64,000 nt of DNA, taken from CAVRGQ01 sp963720785 (GTDB taxonomy: Bacteria; Actinomycetota; Acidimicrobiia; IMCC26256; DASPTH01). Each line of letters starts with the position of its first letter. The first letter of the stretch is position 1. Location of the stretch: assembly GCA_963720785.1 (NCBI GenBank), contig CAVRGQ010000008.1, forward strand, positions 1 through 64,000. The letters are read 5' to 3'. The notes under the pieces are model-generated. The model was not told where the DNA came from. It saw nothing but the letters and a program-made list of their open reading frames with translations, and did no database searches. Shown here piece after piece: positions 38,650-51,647 of this stretch. Made by a program: the position numbers and the translations under genes.

Positions 38650-39846
38650 CTAGGCCAGCGCCTCGGCGGCCTTCTTGAGCTCGGCGGCCGCCGCGGTGCT
38701 CTCCCACGGGAAGTCGCCGTCGGAACGGCCGAAGTGGCCGTACGCCGCGGTGTTCCGGTAGATCGGACGGCGCAGGTCGAGCCGCTGGATGATCGCGGCC
38801 GGGCGCAGGTCGAAGTGCTCCTGCACGAGGTCGGCGAGCTTCGCCGGGTCGATCTGCGACGTGCCGAACGTGTCGACCATCACCGACACGGGCCGGGCCA
38901 CACCGATTGCGTACGCGACCTGCACCTCGCACTTCGAGGCGATGCCCGCGGCGACCACGTTCTTGGCCACGTGACGCACCGCGTATGCAGCCGAGCGGTC
39001 GACCTTCGTCGGGTCCTTGCCGCTGAACGCGCCGCCACCGTGACGGGCCCAGCCGCCGTAGGTGTCCACGATGATCTTGCGGCCGGTGAGACCACAGTCG
39101 GCGTGGGGCCCACCGAGCTCGAACACGCCGGTGGGGTTGACGAGCACCTCGTAGGGGTCGTCGGCGAACTGCTCGGGCACGATCGGCTTGATCACGCGCT
39201 CGATCAGATCGGCGCGCATGCGGCCGTCGATGTCGATGCCGGGCGCGTGCTGGCTCGAGATGAGCACCGTGGACAGGCGTGACGCCTTGCCGTCGACGTA
39301 CTCGATCGACACCTGCGTCTTGCCGTCGGGCCGCAGGTAGTCGACGCTGCCGTCCTTGCGCACGTCGGTGAGCTGCTTCGCGAGACGGTGCGCCAGCCAG
39401 ATCGGCATGGGCATGAGGTCGGGCGTGTCGTCGCACGCGTAACCGAACATCATGCCCTGGTCGCCGGCGCCGACCTCGTCGTAGTGGTCGCCGCCGCCGT
39501 CGCGCAGCTCCTTGGCCTTGTCGACGCCGACCGCGATGTCGGGCGACTGCTCGTCGATCGACGTGAGCACGGCGCAGGTGTTGCCGTTGAACCCGAAGGC
39601 GTCGTTGTTGTACCCGATGCGGCGCACGGCGTCGCGCACGACCCGGGGGTAGTCGACGTTGGCCTGTGTGCTGATCTCACCCGCGACCACCACCATGCCG
39701 GTGGTGCACATCGTCTCGCAGGCGACGCGCGACTGCGGGTCCTGCTCGAAGATGGCGTCGAGGATGGAGTCGCTGACCTGGTCGCTCATCTTGTCGGGGT
39801 GGCCCTCGGTGACCGACTCCGACGTGAACGTGAATCGTTCGCTCAT
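38650..39846 (-). CDS. metK: S-adenosylmethionine synthetase
   Basis: Makes SAM from methionine and ATP. 398 residues with ESVTEGHPDKMSDQVSD at the start, the two signatures GAGDQGMMFGYA and GGGAFSGKDPTKVDRS, and conserved lysines around them. SAM serves the rsmB and tsnR methylases seen in the window. coaBC lies 18 nt upstream. Confidence 0.97.
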   Translation of the reverse strand: MSERFTFTSESVTEGHPDKMSDQVSDSILDAIFEQDPQSRVACETMCTTGMVVVAGEISTQANVDYPRVVRDAVRRIGYNNDAFGFNGNTCAVLTSIDEQSPDIAVGVDKAKELRDGGGDHYDEVGAGDQGMMFGYACDDTPDLMPMPIWLAHRLAKQLTDVRKDGSVDYLRPDGKTQVSIEYVDGKASRLSTVLISSQHAPGIDIDGRMRADLIERVIKPIVPEQFADDPYEVLVNPTGVFELGGPHADCGLTGRKIIVDTYGGWARHGGGAFSGKDPTKVDRSAAYAVRHVAKNVVAAGIASKCEVQVAYAIGVARPVSVMVDTFGTSQIDPAKLADLVQEHFDLRPAAIIQRLDLRRPIYRNTAAYGHFGRSDGDFPWESTAAAAELKKAAEALA

Positions 39847-39864
39847 GTACCCAACTTCTCTCGG

Positions 39865-41109
39865 TTATTCAGACCGCTTGTGTCGCAACAGGGCTGCGAC
39901 CCTATCCAGAATGACCCCCGCGAGCTCGGATTTCGACTGCAGCGGGAGCTGTTGCGTGCCGCCCTCGGCATCGAGGATGACGGCCCGGTTGGTGTCGACC
40001 TCGAAGCCCGCGTCGGGCTGCGAGATGTCGTTGCCCACGATGAGATCGAGGCGCTTCGTGACCAGCTTGTCGGTGGCGTTGGCGAGCAGGTCGTCGGTCT
40101 CGGCGGCGAAGCCGACCAGCACCTGGCCGGGCTGCTTGTCGCGCCCGAGGTCGACGAGGAAGTCGTGCGTGGGCTCGAGGACGATCTCGGGGATGCCCTC
40201 GTGCTTCTTGATCTTGCGCTTCGGCGGCGCCTTGGGCCGGAAGTCGGCGACCGCGGCGGCCATCACGATGACGTCCTGCTCGGGCGCCCGGGCCAGCACC
40301 GCGTCCTGCATCTCGGCAGCCGTCTGCACCGACACGATCTCCACGTTGTCGGGGGCGGGCCGTCCGATCGTGGTGACGAGGGTGACCGCGGCGCCTCGGC
40401 GAGCGGCGACCTCGGCGATCGCGTAGCCCTGCTTGCCCGACGAGCGGTTGGTGATCACCCGCACCGCGTCGATGGGCTCCCGGGTGCCGCCGGCGGTGAC
40501 GAGCACCGAGAGGCCGGCGAGGTCCTGGGTGGCCGGGGCGGAGAGCACCGCGGCCGCGGCGGCCACGATCGACTCGGGCGCAGCGAGGCGGCCCTCCCCC
40601 GAGTCGCCGCCGGCGAGGCGGCCCGACTCCGGGTCGACGACGTGCACGCCGCGTCGCCGCAGCGTGGCCAGGTTCTCCTGCACCGCGGGGTGCTCCCACA
40701 TCTCGGTGTGCATCGCGGGCGCGACCAGCACCGGCGCCCGGGTGGCGAGCAGGGTGGCCGTGAGCAGGTCGTCGGAGATGCCCGCGGCGTACTTGCCGAG
40801 GGTTTTGGCGGTGCACGGGGCGATCAGCACGAGGTCGGCGTTCTGGCCGAGGCGGGTGTGCGGGATCGGGTCGGGCCCGTCGAAGAGCGACGTGCGCGCG
40901 GGCTCGGAGGCGAGCGCGGAGAAGGTGAGCGCGCCCACGAAGCGCAGCGCGTCCTGCGTGAGCACCGGGGACACGAAGGCGCCGGCGTCGACGAGGCGAC
41001 GGCACACCTCGATCGCCTTGTAGGCGGCAATGCCTCCAGAGACGCCGAGAACGATGCGGCGGCCCCGCAGCGCGTGCAGGGAGGCCGCGGTCTGGGAGGG
41101 CTCGGTCAT
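39865..41109 (-). CDS. coaBC: bifunctional phosphopantothenoylcysteine decarboxylase/synthase
   Basis: Coenzyme A synthesis. 414 residues. N-terminal flavoprotein CoaC: GVSGGIAAYKAIEVCRRL, IAPCTAKTLGKYAAGI, and PAMHTEMWEHPAV with the catalytic region. C-terminal CoaB from about 190: VTAGGTREPIDAVRVITNRS and KIKKHEG. The substrate-flap cysteine of E. coli Dfp (ACG) is replaced: this protein reads GRLAGGDSGEGRL. The active-site histidine is present. The gene sits in the rpoZ-coaBC-metK order usual in actinobacteria. Confidence 0.93.
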   Translation of the reverse strand: MTEPSQTAASLHALRGRRIVLGVSGGIAAYKAIEVCRRLVDAGAFVSPVLTQDALRFVGALTFSALASEPARTSLFDGPDPIPHTRLGQNADLVLIAPCTAKTLGKYAAGISDDLLTATLLATRAPVLVAPAMHTEMWEHPAVQENLATLRRRGVHVVDPESGRLAGGDSGEGRLAAPESIVAAAAAVLSAPATQDLAGLSVLVTAGGTREPIDAVRVITNRSSGKQGYAIAEVAARRGAAVTLVTTIGRPAPDNVEIVSVQTAAEMQDAVLARAPEQDVIVMAAAVADFRPKAPPKRKIKKHEGIPEIVLEPTHDFLVDLGRDKQPGQVLVGFAAETDDLLANATDKLVTKRLDLIVGNDISQPDAGFEVDTNRAVILDAEGGTQQLPLQSKSELAGVILDRVAALLRHKRSE

Positions 41110-41141
41110 GACGTCAGGCGCGATGGCGCCGGGAGGTGGGC

Positions 41142-41510
41142 TCAGGCCCCGGTGCGAGGGCCGGCGACGGTGGAGTCGGCGGACTCGACGATGGCGAGCG
41201 CAGCCGCGGCGGCGTCGGCGACGGCTTGGGCCTCGGCGGCGGCGATGGCCTCACGCTCCTCCTCGGGAGGCAGCGGGATGCCCTCGATCTTGCCGGCCTC
41301 GATCTCCTCCATGGCGATCGACAGCGGCTTGCGCGACACCGACGTGACCTGCGGCGGGACGATCTTGCCGAGGCCCTCGCCGAGCTGGTTGTAGTAGTCG
41401 TTGATCTCCCGGGCCCGCATCGCGGAGAGGGTGACCAGCGTGAACTTCGAGTCGACCCGCTCGAGGAGGTGCTCCATGCGGGGGTTCATGAGGTTGGCGC
41501 GCTGGGCCAT
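41142..41510 (-). CDS. rpoZ: RNA polymerase omega subunit
   Basis: 122 residues. Core block MNPRMEHLLERVDSKFTLVT and LSAMRAREINDYYNQLGEG match omega, which helps fold the beta-prime subunit. The C-terminal half after SIAMEEIEAGKIEGI is alanine-rich and longer than in E. coli, as often in actinobacteria. The ATG at 41510 is chosen because the upstream frame is gmk shadow. Confidence 0.9.
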   Translation of the reverse strand: MAQRANLMNPRMEHLLERVDSKFTLVTLSAMRAREINDYYNQLGEGLGKIVPPQVTSVSRKPLSIAMEEIEAGKIEGIPLPPEEEREAIAAAEAQAVADAAAAALAIVESADSTVAGPRTGA

Positions 41511-41545
41511 CGGTGCTCCTGCTGAGGGGGAAAGCGTGCGCGGCG

Positions 41546-42106
41546 TCAGGCGCCGGCACGGCGACTGGCCAGGATACCAGCCACCCGGTCCACCGCGGCA
41601 TCCACGTCGTCGTTGACGACCGTGGCGTCGAACTGGGCCCCCTTGGCCTCCTCGGCGATGGCGTCGGCCAGGCGCCGCTCGATGGCCTCGGGGCTGTCGG
41701 TCCCCCGGCCGACCAGGCGTCGGCGCTGTTCCTCCCGCGACGGCGGGAGCACGAACACCAGCAACGCCTCCGGGAACTGGCGCCGCACCTCGAGCGCGCC
41801 CTGGACGTCGATCTCGAGCAACACGTCGGCGCCGGCGTCGAGGTGCTCGCGTACCGGACCCTTGGGCGTGCCCTTGAGGTCGCCGTGGACCTCGAACCAC
41901 TCCAGGAACCCCCCGGCGTCGCGGGCGGAGAGGAACTCGTCCCGGCTGACGAAGTGGTAGTGGACCCCTTCGATCTCACCCTCGCGGGGGGCGCGGCTCG
42001 TCCAGGAGACGGAGACCCAGAGGCCGGGGTCGCGGGCCAGGAGCCCCTTGACGATGGTGCCCTTGCCCGCGCCCGAGGGCCCGGACACGACCAGGAGGAC
42101 ACTCAC
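41546..42106 (-). CDS. gmk: guanylate kinase
   Basis: Converts GMP to GDP. 186 residues with P-loop GPSGAGKGT (9-17), the GMP-binding block WTSRAPREGEIEGVHYHFVS and LEIDVQGALEV. Start is a GTG. It follows mihF after 23 nt. Confidence 0.96.
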   Translation of the reverse strand: MSVLLVVSGPSGAGKGTIVKGLLARDPGLWVSVSWTSRAPREGEIEGVHYHFVSRDEFLSARDAGGFLEWFEVHGDLKGTPKGPVREHLDAGADVLLEIDVQGALEVRRQFPEALLVFVLPPSREEQRRRLVGRGTDSPEAIERRLADAIAEEAKGAQFDATVVNDDVDAAVDRVAGILASRRAGA

Positions 42107-42129
42107 GCGGGCGGGGGACGCTCACGGCC

Positions 42130-42459
42130 TCAGGCCGTGCGGACGATCTTGGGGTGAGCCAGGAGGCCTCGCTGCTGGTTGACCCCGAGCCCGCGCAGGC
42201 GGCGGCTCTCGCTGATGTCGAGCTCGGTCATGATGCGCCGGGCCTGCACCTTGCCGACGCCGGGCAGCGACTCGAGCACGCTCACGACCTTGAGCTTCGA
42301 CAGCGCCTCGTCACGCTCACCGGCGGCGAACAGCTCCTCGAGGCTCAGCGCCCCCGACTTCAACTTCGCCTTGACCTCGGCCCGCTGACGGCGCGCCTCT
42401 GCCGCTTTCGCCAGCGCGGCCTGGCGTTGTTCGGGCGTGAGAGCAGGGGGAAGCGGCAT
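42130..42459 (-). CDS. mihF: mycobacterial-type integration host factor (mIHF)
   Basis: 109 residues. A lysine/alanine-rich helix (EQRQAALAKAAEARRQRAEV) leads to the helix-two-turns-helix DNA-binding core VVSVLESLPGVGKVQARRIM and the C-terminal LRGLGVNQQRGLL. mIHF is a nucleoid protein known only from actinobacteria, and lies between pyrF and gmk as in M. tuberculosis. Preceded by GGAGG nine bases before the ATG and by a strong promoter. Confidence 0.94.
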   Translation of the reverse strand: MPLPPALTPEQRQAALAKAAEARRQRAEVKAKLKSGALSLEELFAAGERDEALSKLKVVSVLESLPGVGKVQARRIMTELDISESRRLRGLGVNQQRGLLAHPKIVRTA

Positions 42460-42491
42460 ACGAGTCGACCTCCGGGGCGACAGCGCCGGTC

Positions 42492-42519
42492 AGTATACGC
42501 AGGCCTCCCCGCCCGACAA
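42492..42519 (-). promoter_or_regulatory. promoter of the mihF-gmk-rpoZ-coaBC-metK group
   Basis: Minus strand: TTGTCG (42514-42519), 16-nt spacer, TATACT (42492-42497). Expected start is near 42485, giving a 5' leader of about 26 nt that carries the mihF ribosome site GGAGG. The 157-nt gap to pyrF marks the end of the pyrimidine operon. Confidence 0.55.
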
Positions 42520-42616
42520 CTGGCCGGAGCATTGCGAGGGACGCGCCCCCGAGCGGCTACGCGATCGCGCGGCCGGCACGCGGTGGGCGCGGCGACGCGG
42601 CGACGCGGCGCCGCGT

Positions 42617-43340
42617 CTACCTCTTCGCGAGGGCCTCGTCAACCTCGACGGTCACGGCGGCGGCCGCGGCGCGGGGATCGTCGGACCGGGTCACGGCGCG
42701 CCCGATGACGAGCCAGTCGGCGCCGCGAGCGATCGCGTCGCCGGGAGTGTCGACGCGCGCCTGGTCGTCGCGCGCGCTGCCCGCGGGACGGATGCCGGGC
42801 ACCATCGTGCGCAACGCGTGCGCGCGTGCGCGCTCGACGTCGGTACCCGCACACACGACACCGGTGCAGCCCGCGGCCGCGGCGATGCGCAGTCGTTCGT
42901 CCATCGCGTCGACGTTCGGGTCACTCGTGAGCACGGTGACCGCGAGCGACACCGGCGCGTGCGCCAGGCCCGCGTCGCGCGCGCCTTCCGCGAGGCCCTC
43001 GACGCCGGCGCGGACCATCTCCTCACCGCCAGCCGCGTGGAAGTTGAGGAAGTCGACACCGGCCCGGCCGAGCACGCGCGCGGCGCGGTTGACCGTGTTC
43101 GGGATGTCGTGGAGCTTCAGGTCGGCGAACACGCGAAAGCCCTTGTCCTGCAAGGCGCGGAAGGCGTCGGGCCCGGCCTCGGCGTAGAGCTCGAAGCCCA
43201 CCTTGGCGATGCCGAACCACGGCTGCACCTGCTCCGCCACCTCGAGCGCGGCGGCGAGGTCGCCGACGTCGAGCGCCGAGCGCGAGATGGTCGCGCGCGG
43301 AAGCCTCCGCCCCGACCTCGCCCCGTGCCTGACCAGTCAT
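42617..43340 (-). CDS. pyrF: orotidine 5'-phosphate decarboxylase, one frameshift
   Basis: Last step to UMP. The ATG at 43340 overlaps the pyrD stop (ATGA) and opens MTGQARGEVGAEASARDHLA; a slip at about 43275-43284 leads to ALDVGDLAAALEVAEQVQPW. The catalytic block FADLKLHDIPNTVNRAA (D-K-D) and the phosphate end MVPGIRP and WLVIGRAVTRSDDPRAAA are intact. Corrected length is about 240; this is the long PyrF group. Confidence 0.92.
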
Positions 43341-44247
43341 TCCAAACTCCCTGTCAGCTCACTCACGCGCGTCACGCCGTGCGCCGCGCACCACTCGTGC
43401 AACTCGCGCGCGATGCGTTGCGGCGCGCGCGGGTCGAGGAAGTTCACCGTGCCCACACCGACCGCGTGCGCGCCGGCCATCATCATCGCGACCGCGTCCT
43501 CACCGGACGCGACACCACCCGTACCGATGATCGGCACGCCCGGCAGCGCGCGCGACACGTCGTGCACCGCGCGCAGTGCGACCGGCTTGATCGCGGGACC
43601 CGACAGTCCCCCGCCGCCCCCGCCGAGCACCGGGCGCCGGGTCTCGACGTCGATCAGCAGTCCCATCACCGTGTTGACGAGTGTGAGCCCGTCGGCACCG
43701 GCATCGACGGCGGCCTGCGCGATCGCGACGAGGTCGGTGACGTTGGGCGACAACTTCGCGTACACGGGCAGCCCGACGTTGACGTCGAGCACCGCGCGCA
43801 GCACCTCGTGCAGCGCGCGCCTGCGTCGTGGGCGAAGATCTCGCTGCGGTGATGGTGGTTCGGGCAGCTGGCGTTCACCTCGAGCGCGAGCAACTCGCCG
43901 CGCGCGGGCACGAGCATCTCCGCGGCACGCGCGTAGTCCTCCACCGCAGTGCCCCAGATCGACACGATCACGCGGGCGCCCGCGGCACGCAGCGCGGGCA
44001 GGTCGTCGCGCAGCCACGCCTCGACCCCCGGACCCTGCAGTCCGACCGCGTTGATCATCCCCGACGCGGTCATGTGCAGGCGCGGCGCGGGCTTCCCTGC
44101 CCACCGGTCGGCCGACAGCGACTTCGCAGTGATGGCGCCGATCGCCGACGCGTCACCGAGCCGGGCGACCTCGTCGCCGTGGCCGTAGGTGCCCGACGCG
44201 GTCACGACCGGGTTCGGCAACGTGACCGGCCCCACCTGCACCGACAT
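43337..44247 (-). CDS. pyrD: dihydroorotate dehydrogenase, class 1 type, one frameshift
   Basis: Oxidises dihydroorotate to orotate. MSVQVGPVTLPNPVVTASGT opens a class 1 (PyrDB-like) protein; the catalytic cysteine is in EVNASCPN. A slip in the GCGCGCGC run at 43813-43820 precedes ALHEVLRAVLDVNVGLPVYA and the FMN-binding end IIGTGGVASGEDAVAMMMAG. Corrected length is about 303. Class 1B enzymes use a PyrK partner, and no pyrK is next to it. GTG at 44268 is another possible start. Confidence 0.88.
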
Positions 44248-44306
44248 GTCCACCGGTACGGACGACACCGCGGCCGATCGGCGGCTCCCCGGGAAGCGGG
44301 CCAACC

Positions 44307-47681
<3,375 letters not shown>

Positions 47682-47683
47682 GT

Positions 47684-48794
47684 CTACTTCCCCTGGAAGT
47701 CGGTCATCAGAGTCACGAAGTCGTCGAAGAGGTACCGGGCGTCGTGGGGCCCCGGCCCGGCTTCGGGGTGGTACTGAACGCTGAACGCGGGCGCCTCGCG
47801 GAAGCGGAAGCCCTCGACCACGCCGTCGTTGAGGTTCACGTGCGTGAGATCGACGCCACCGGCGCTGGCGAGGGAGTCGGCGTCGATCGCGTAGTTGTGG
47901 TTCTGGCTGGTGATCTCCACCCGCCCGGTCGCCTCGTGGCGCACCGGGTGGTTGCCGCCGTGGTGGCCGAAGCGCAGCTTGTAGGTGGAGCCGCCGAGCG
48001 CGAGGCCGAGGATCTGGTGGCCGAGGCAGATGCCGAACACCGGCACCTCTCCCGACGAGGTCGCGCACGCGATCCGCGGCCCCCACCACCGCGGCCGGGT
48101 CGCCGGGACCGTTGGAGAGGAACACGCCGTCGGGGTTGCGGGCGAGCACGTCGGCGGCGGGCGTACCCGCGGGCACCACCTCCACCTGGCAGCCCACGCC
48201 CACGAGGTGGCGCAGGATCGTGCGCTTGATGCCGAAGTCGTAGGCCACCACCTTGAACGGCGCGTCGTCGTCGCCCACCACGTAGGGCTCGTCGGTGGTG
48301 ACGGTGGCGACGAGGTCGATGCCGTCGGTGCTGGTGGCCGCGGCCGCCGCGGCGCGCACCGCGCGCTCGTCGGTGCCGAACGCTCCCGGCATCGCGCCGG
48401 AGTCGCGGAGGTGCCGGGTGAGCCGACGCGTGTCGATGCCCGCGATGCCGGGCACCCCGTGGCGCTCGAGCAGTGCGGTGAGCGACTCCTCCGAGCGCCA
48501 GTTGCTCGCGAGGCGCGCCAGGTCGCGGACGATGACGCCGGAGCAGAACGGTCGGCGGCTCTCGTCGTCGTCGGCGTTCACTCCGTAGTTGCCGATGTGC
48601 GGATAGGTGAAGGTGATCACCTGCCCGGCGTACGACGGGTCGGTCACGATCTCCTGGTAGCCCGAGAGCGCGGTGTTGAACACCAACTCCCCCGTGGCCA
48701 CGGACGCCGTGTCCGCGCCGATCGCCTCGCCCTCGAACTCGGTGCCGTCGCTCAGCACGAGCAACGCCTCACGTCCGCCAGTGAGCAGGCTCAC
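47684..48794 (-). CDS. carA: carbamoyl-phosphate synthase small subunit, one frameshift
   Basis: Glutamine amidotransferase that passes ammonia to CarB. The GTG at 48794 overlaps the pyrC stop (GTGA). N-terminal domain LVLSDGTEFEGEAIGA and NTALSGYQEIVTDPSYAGQ; a slip at 48048-48054 precedes VPVFGICLGHQILGLALGG, which has the catalytic cysteine. The His/Glu pair is in FSVQYHPEAGPGPHDA. Corrected length is about 370. Confidence 0.93.
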
Positions 48795-50081
48795 CGCGTC
48801 ACCTCCCCGTCGTCGACGACCAGCTCGCCCGCGTAGATGGTGTGGCGGACCTTGCCGGTGAGTGTGCGCCCCTGGAAGGGCGTGTTGCGGGCCTTGCTCG
48901 CGAGCCGTTCCGCGTCGACGACCCAGCGCGCGGCCGGGTCGACGATCGCCAGGTTCGCGGGGCGACCCGCCTCGATCGCGTTGCCCTGGGCGGCGAGGCC
49001 GGCGATGCGCGCCGGGCGCCACGACAGCACGCCGAGCGCGGCGCGCAGCGTGAGGTGACCGGGCTCCACCAGCTCGGTGAGCGTGAGCGCGAGCGCCGTC
49101 TCCAACCCGAGCATGCCGGGCGGCGCCTCCTCGAACGGGCGCTCCTTCGACTCCGGCGTGTGCGGCGCGTGGTCGGTGGCGATCGCGTCGATCGTGCCGT
49201 CGGCCAGGCCCGCACGCACTGCGGCGACGTCTTCGTCGGTGCGCAGCGGCGGGTGCACCTTGAAGATCGGGTCGAAGCCTGCGCAGCACGCGTCGGTGAG
49301 GGTGAAATGGTGCGGTGCGGCCTCGGCGGTGATCGGCAGGCCGCGGCGCTTCGCCTCCCGCACCATCTCGACGGTGCCGGCGGCCGAACAGTGCAGGAAG
49401 TGCACCGGAGTACCCGTGGCGGCGGCGAGCTCGATGTCGCGCGCGACGATCACGGTCTCCGCGATCGACGGGCGCCCCGGGATGCCGAGGCGGCTCGACC
49501 ACGCACCCTCGTGCATGGAGCCACCGCCGGCGAGCGTCTCGTCCTCCGCGTGTTGGGCGACCACCGCGCCCGGCAGCGACTTCGCGTACTGCAGCGCGCG
49601 GCGCATCACCCCTGCGCTGGCGACGCACGAACCGTCGTCGGTGAAGATGCGCACCCCGAGCGCGTGCATCTCCGCCATCGGTGCGAGCTCCTTGCCCTCG
49701 CGCCCGATGGTGATGCACCCCGACGAGGCGACCTGACACAGACCCTCGGTGTCGCCGGTGCGCAGCACCGACGCGACCACCGACGCGCTCGTCGAGGGGC
49801 GGGCGGGTGTTGGGCATCGCGACCACGGCGGTGTAGCCGCCCCGCGCCGCGGCGCGGGTGCCGGTGAAGATCGTCTCCGCCTCTTCGTCGCCGGGCTCGC
49901 GCAGGTGCACGTGCAGGTCGACGAAGCCGGGACTGACGATGCACCCCGAGGCGTCGACCTCGCGCTCGTCGACGTCGCCGCGGAGGCGTTCGCCGACCTC
50001 GACGACGTGACCGTCGCGGATGCGGACGTCGGCGACGCGCTCGCCGTTCGGGTCCGCGATCTTGCCGCCGCGGATCAACAA
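48791..50081 (-). CDS. pyrC: dihydroorotase, one frameshift
   Basis: Zinc amidohydrolase that closes dihydroorotate. LIRGGKIADPNGERVADVRI and the metal motif DLHVHLREPG are in the first frame; a slip at 49783-49794 after AMPNTRPPLD leads to ASVVASVLRTGDTEGLCQV. Later ligands are in PHHFTLTD and ATDHAPHT. Corrected length is about 430 (type I). The start is uncertain: TTG at 50081 or 50078 is the best choice, and no clear ribosome site is seen. Confidence 0.92.
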
Positions 50082-50091
50082 ACTGCCGGGT

Positions 50092-50135
50092 TGCTCACGT
50101 TGTTCGCGTTCTTTGCTGCTCGCGTTGTTCGCGTT
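50092..50135. repeat. 19-bp direct repeat between pyrB and pyrC
   Basis: TGCTCACGTTGTTCGCGTT (50092-50110) is repeated as TGCTCGCGTTGTTCGCGTT (50117-50135) with one mismatch. The second copy abuts the pyrB stop codon. On the transcribed strand this gives an A-rich stretch unlike the surrounding genes, lying where the pyrC ribosome site would be. Confidence 0.75.
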
Positions 50136-51058
50136 CAGGCAACAGGGGCTCCGGATCCGAGAAGGGTGTAGAGGACGGCCATGCGGGCGGCCACACCATT
50201 GGCGACCTGCTCGATGACGAGCGAGGCGGGGCCGTCGGCCACTTCGGCCGCGACCTCCACCCCGCGGTTCATGGGCCCCGGGTGCATGATCAACGCGTCG
50301 GGCTTGAGTCGCTCGGCCCGCGCCGCGGTGAGGCCGTAGCGCGTGGTGTACTCGCGCACCGTGGGGAACAGTGCCTGCTGCTGACGCTCGAACTGCATGC
50401 GCAGGAGCATCACCACGTCGAGTTCGGAGATGACGTCGTCGAGGTCGTAGGCGACCTGCACGGGCCAGCCCTCGAGCGATTCGGGCAACAGCGTGGGCGG
50501 CGCGACCAGAGTGATCTCCGCGCCGAGGAGGTGCAGCGCCTTGACGTCGCTGCGGGCGACCCGCGAGTGGCGCACGTCGCCGACGATCGCGACGCGCAGA
50601 CCGTCGAGCGAGGGGCCGCGGTGACGCCGCAGCGTGAGCATGTCGAGCAGCGCCTGCGTGGGGTGCGCGTGGCGGCCGTCGCCGGCGTTGATCACCGACG
50701 CGTCGGTCCAGTCGGTGATGCGCAGCGGCGCGCCGGCCGAGGGGTGGCGCACCACGATCGCGTCGATGCCCATCGCGGCGACGGTCTGCACCGTGTCGCG
50801 GAGGCTCTCGCCTTTCTTCACCGACGAGGAGGCGACGCTGAAGGTCATGACGTCGCAGGAGAGGCGCTTGGCCGCGGTCTCGAAGCTGAGCCGGGTGCGG
50901 GTGGAGTCCTCGTAGAAGAGGCTGGCGACGACCTTGCCGCGCAGCGCCGGGAGCTTCGGGATCTCCCGCTGGTTGACCGCGATGAACTGCTCACCGAGGT
51001 CGAGCATCGCCTCGAACTGCTCGCGGTCGAGGTCGTCGATCGACAGGAAGTGCTTCAC
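50135..51058 (-). CDS. pyrB: aspartate carbamoyltransferase catalytic subunit
   Basis: 307 residues. Carbamoyl-phosphate loop DSTRTRLSFE, HPTQALLDM, and the aspartate-binding HPGPMNRGVE. No regulatory subunit (pyrI) is present, as usual in actinobacteria. The GTG at 51058 overlaps the pyrR stop (GTGA). Confidence 0.96.
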   Translation of the reverse strand: MKHFLSIDDLDREQFEAMLDLGEQFIAVNQREIPKLPALRGKVVASLFYEDSTRTRLSFETAAKRLSCDVMTFSVASSSVKKGESLRDTVQTVAAMGIDAIVVRHPSAGAPLRITDWTDASVINAGDGRHAHPTQALLDMLTLRRHRGPSLDGLRVAIVGDVRHSRVARSDVKALHLLGAEITLVAPPTLLPESLEGWPVQVAYDLDDVISELDVVMLLRMQFERQQQALFPTVREYTTRYGLTAARAERLKPDALIMHPGPMNRGVEVAAEVADGPASLVIEQVANGVAARMAVLYTLLGSGAPVA

Positions 51059-51630
51059 GCGCGTCCTCCTCCGTCGGCGCCGGCCGCGGGGCCCCACAAC
51101 TCGACGCCGTCGTCGCCGCCGTCGTCGGTCTCGGTGAGCCGCACCCGGACGTCCTCGTCGAGGCTGGTGGGCAGGTTCTTGCCCACGTAGTCGGGGCGGA
51201 TGGGCAGCTCCCGGTGGCCGCGGTCGACCAGCACCGCCAGCTGCACGTACTGCGGGCGACCGAGCTCGGTCAGGGCGTCGAGGGCGGCACGCACCGTACG
51301 GCCGGTGAAGAGGACGTCGTCGACCAACACGATCGTGCGCCCGGTGACGTCGACGGGAATCTCGGTGGGCCCGGCCGGCGTGACCGGGCGCAGCGCGATG
51401 TCGTCGCGGAAGAAGGCGACGTCGAGCGCACCGACGGGCACCTCGACGTTCTCGAATTCCGCGATCGCGGCGGCGAGGCGATGGGCGATGGCGACGCCCC
51501 GGGTGTAGAGACCGACGAGCACGACGTCGTCGGCGCCACGGTTGCGCTCCACGATCTCGTGGGCGATGCGGGTGTGGGCCCGGCGCAGGTCGCCGGCATC
51601 GAACACACCCGTCCGGTGGACGAGGTCCAT
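51055..51630 (-). CDS. pyrR: pyrimidine operon regulator / uracil phosphoribosyltransferase
   Basis: 191 residues of the PRT fold with PRPP loop IVLVDDVLFTGRTVRAALD and VGLYTRGVAIAHRLA. PyrR binds UMP and the pyr mRNA leader. The ATG at 51630 is preferred over one 27 nt upstream since GGAAAGG sits correctly before it. A PyrR-binding hairpin lies just 5' of that ribosome site. Confidence 0.95.
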   Translation of the reverse strand: MDLVHRTGVFDAGDLRRAHTRIAHEIVERNRGADDVVLVGLYTRGVAIAHRLAAAIAEFENVEVPVGALDVAFFRDDIALRPVTPAGPTEIPVDVTGRTIVLVDDVLFTGRTVRAALDALTELGRPQYVQLAVLVDRGHRELPIRPDYVGKNLPTSLDEDVRVRLTETDDGGDDGVELWGPAAGADGGGRA

Positions 51631-51647
51631 GTCGTTGCCTTTCCGTA

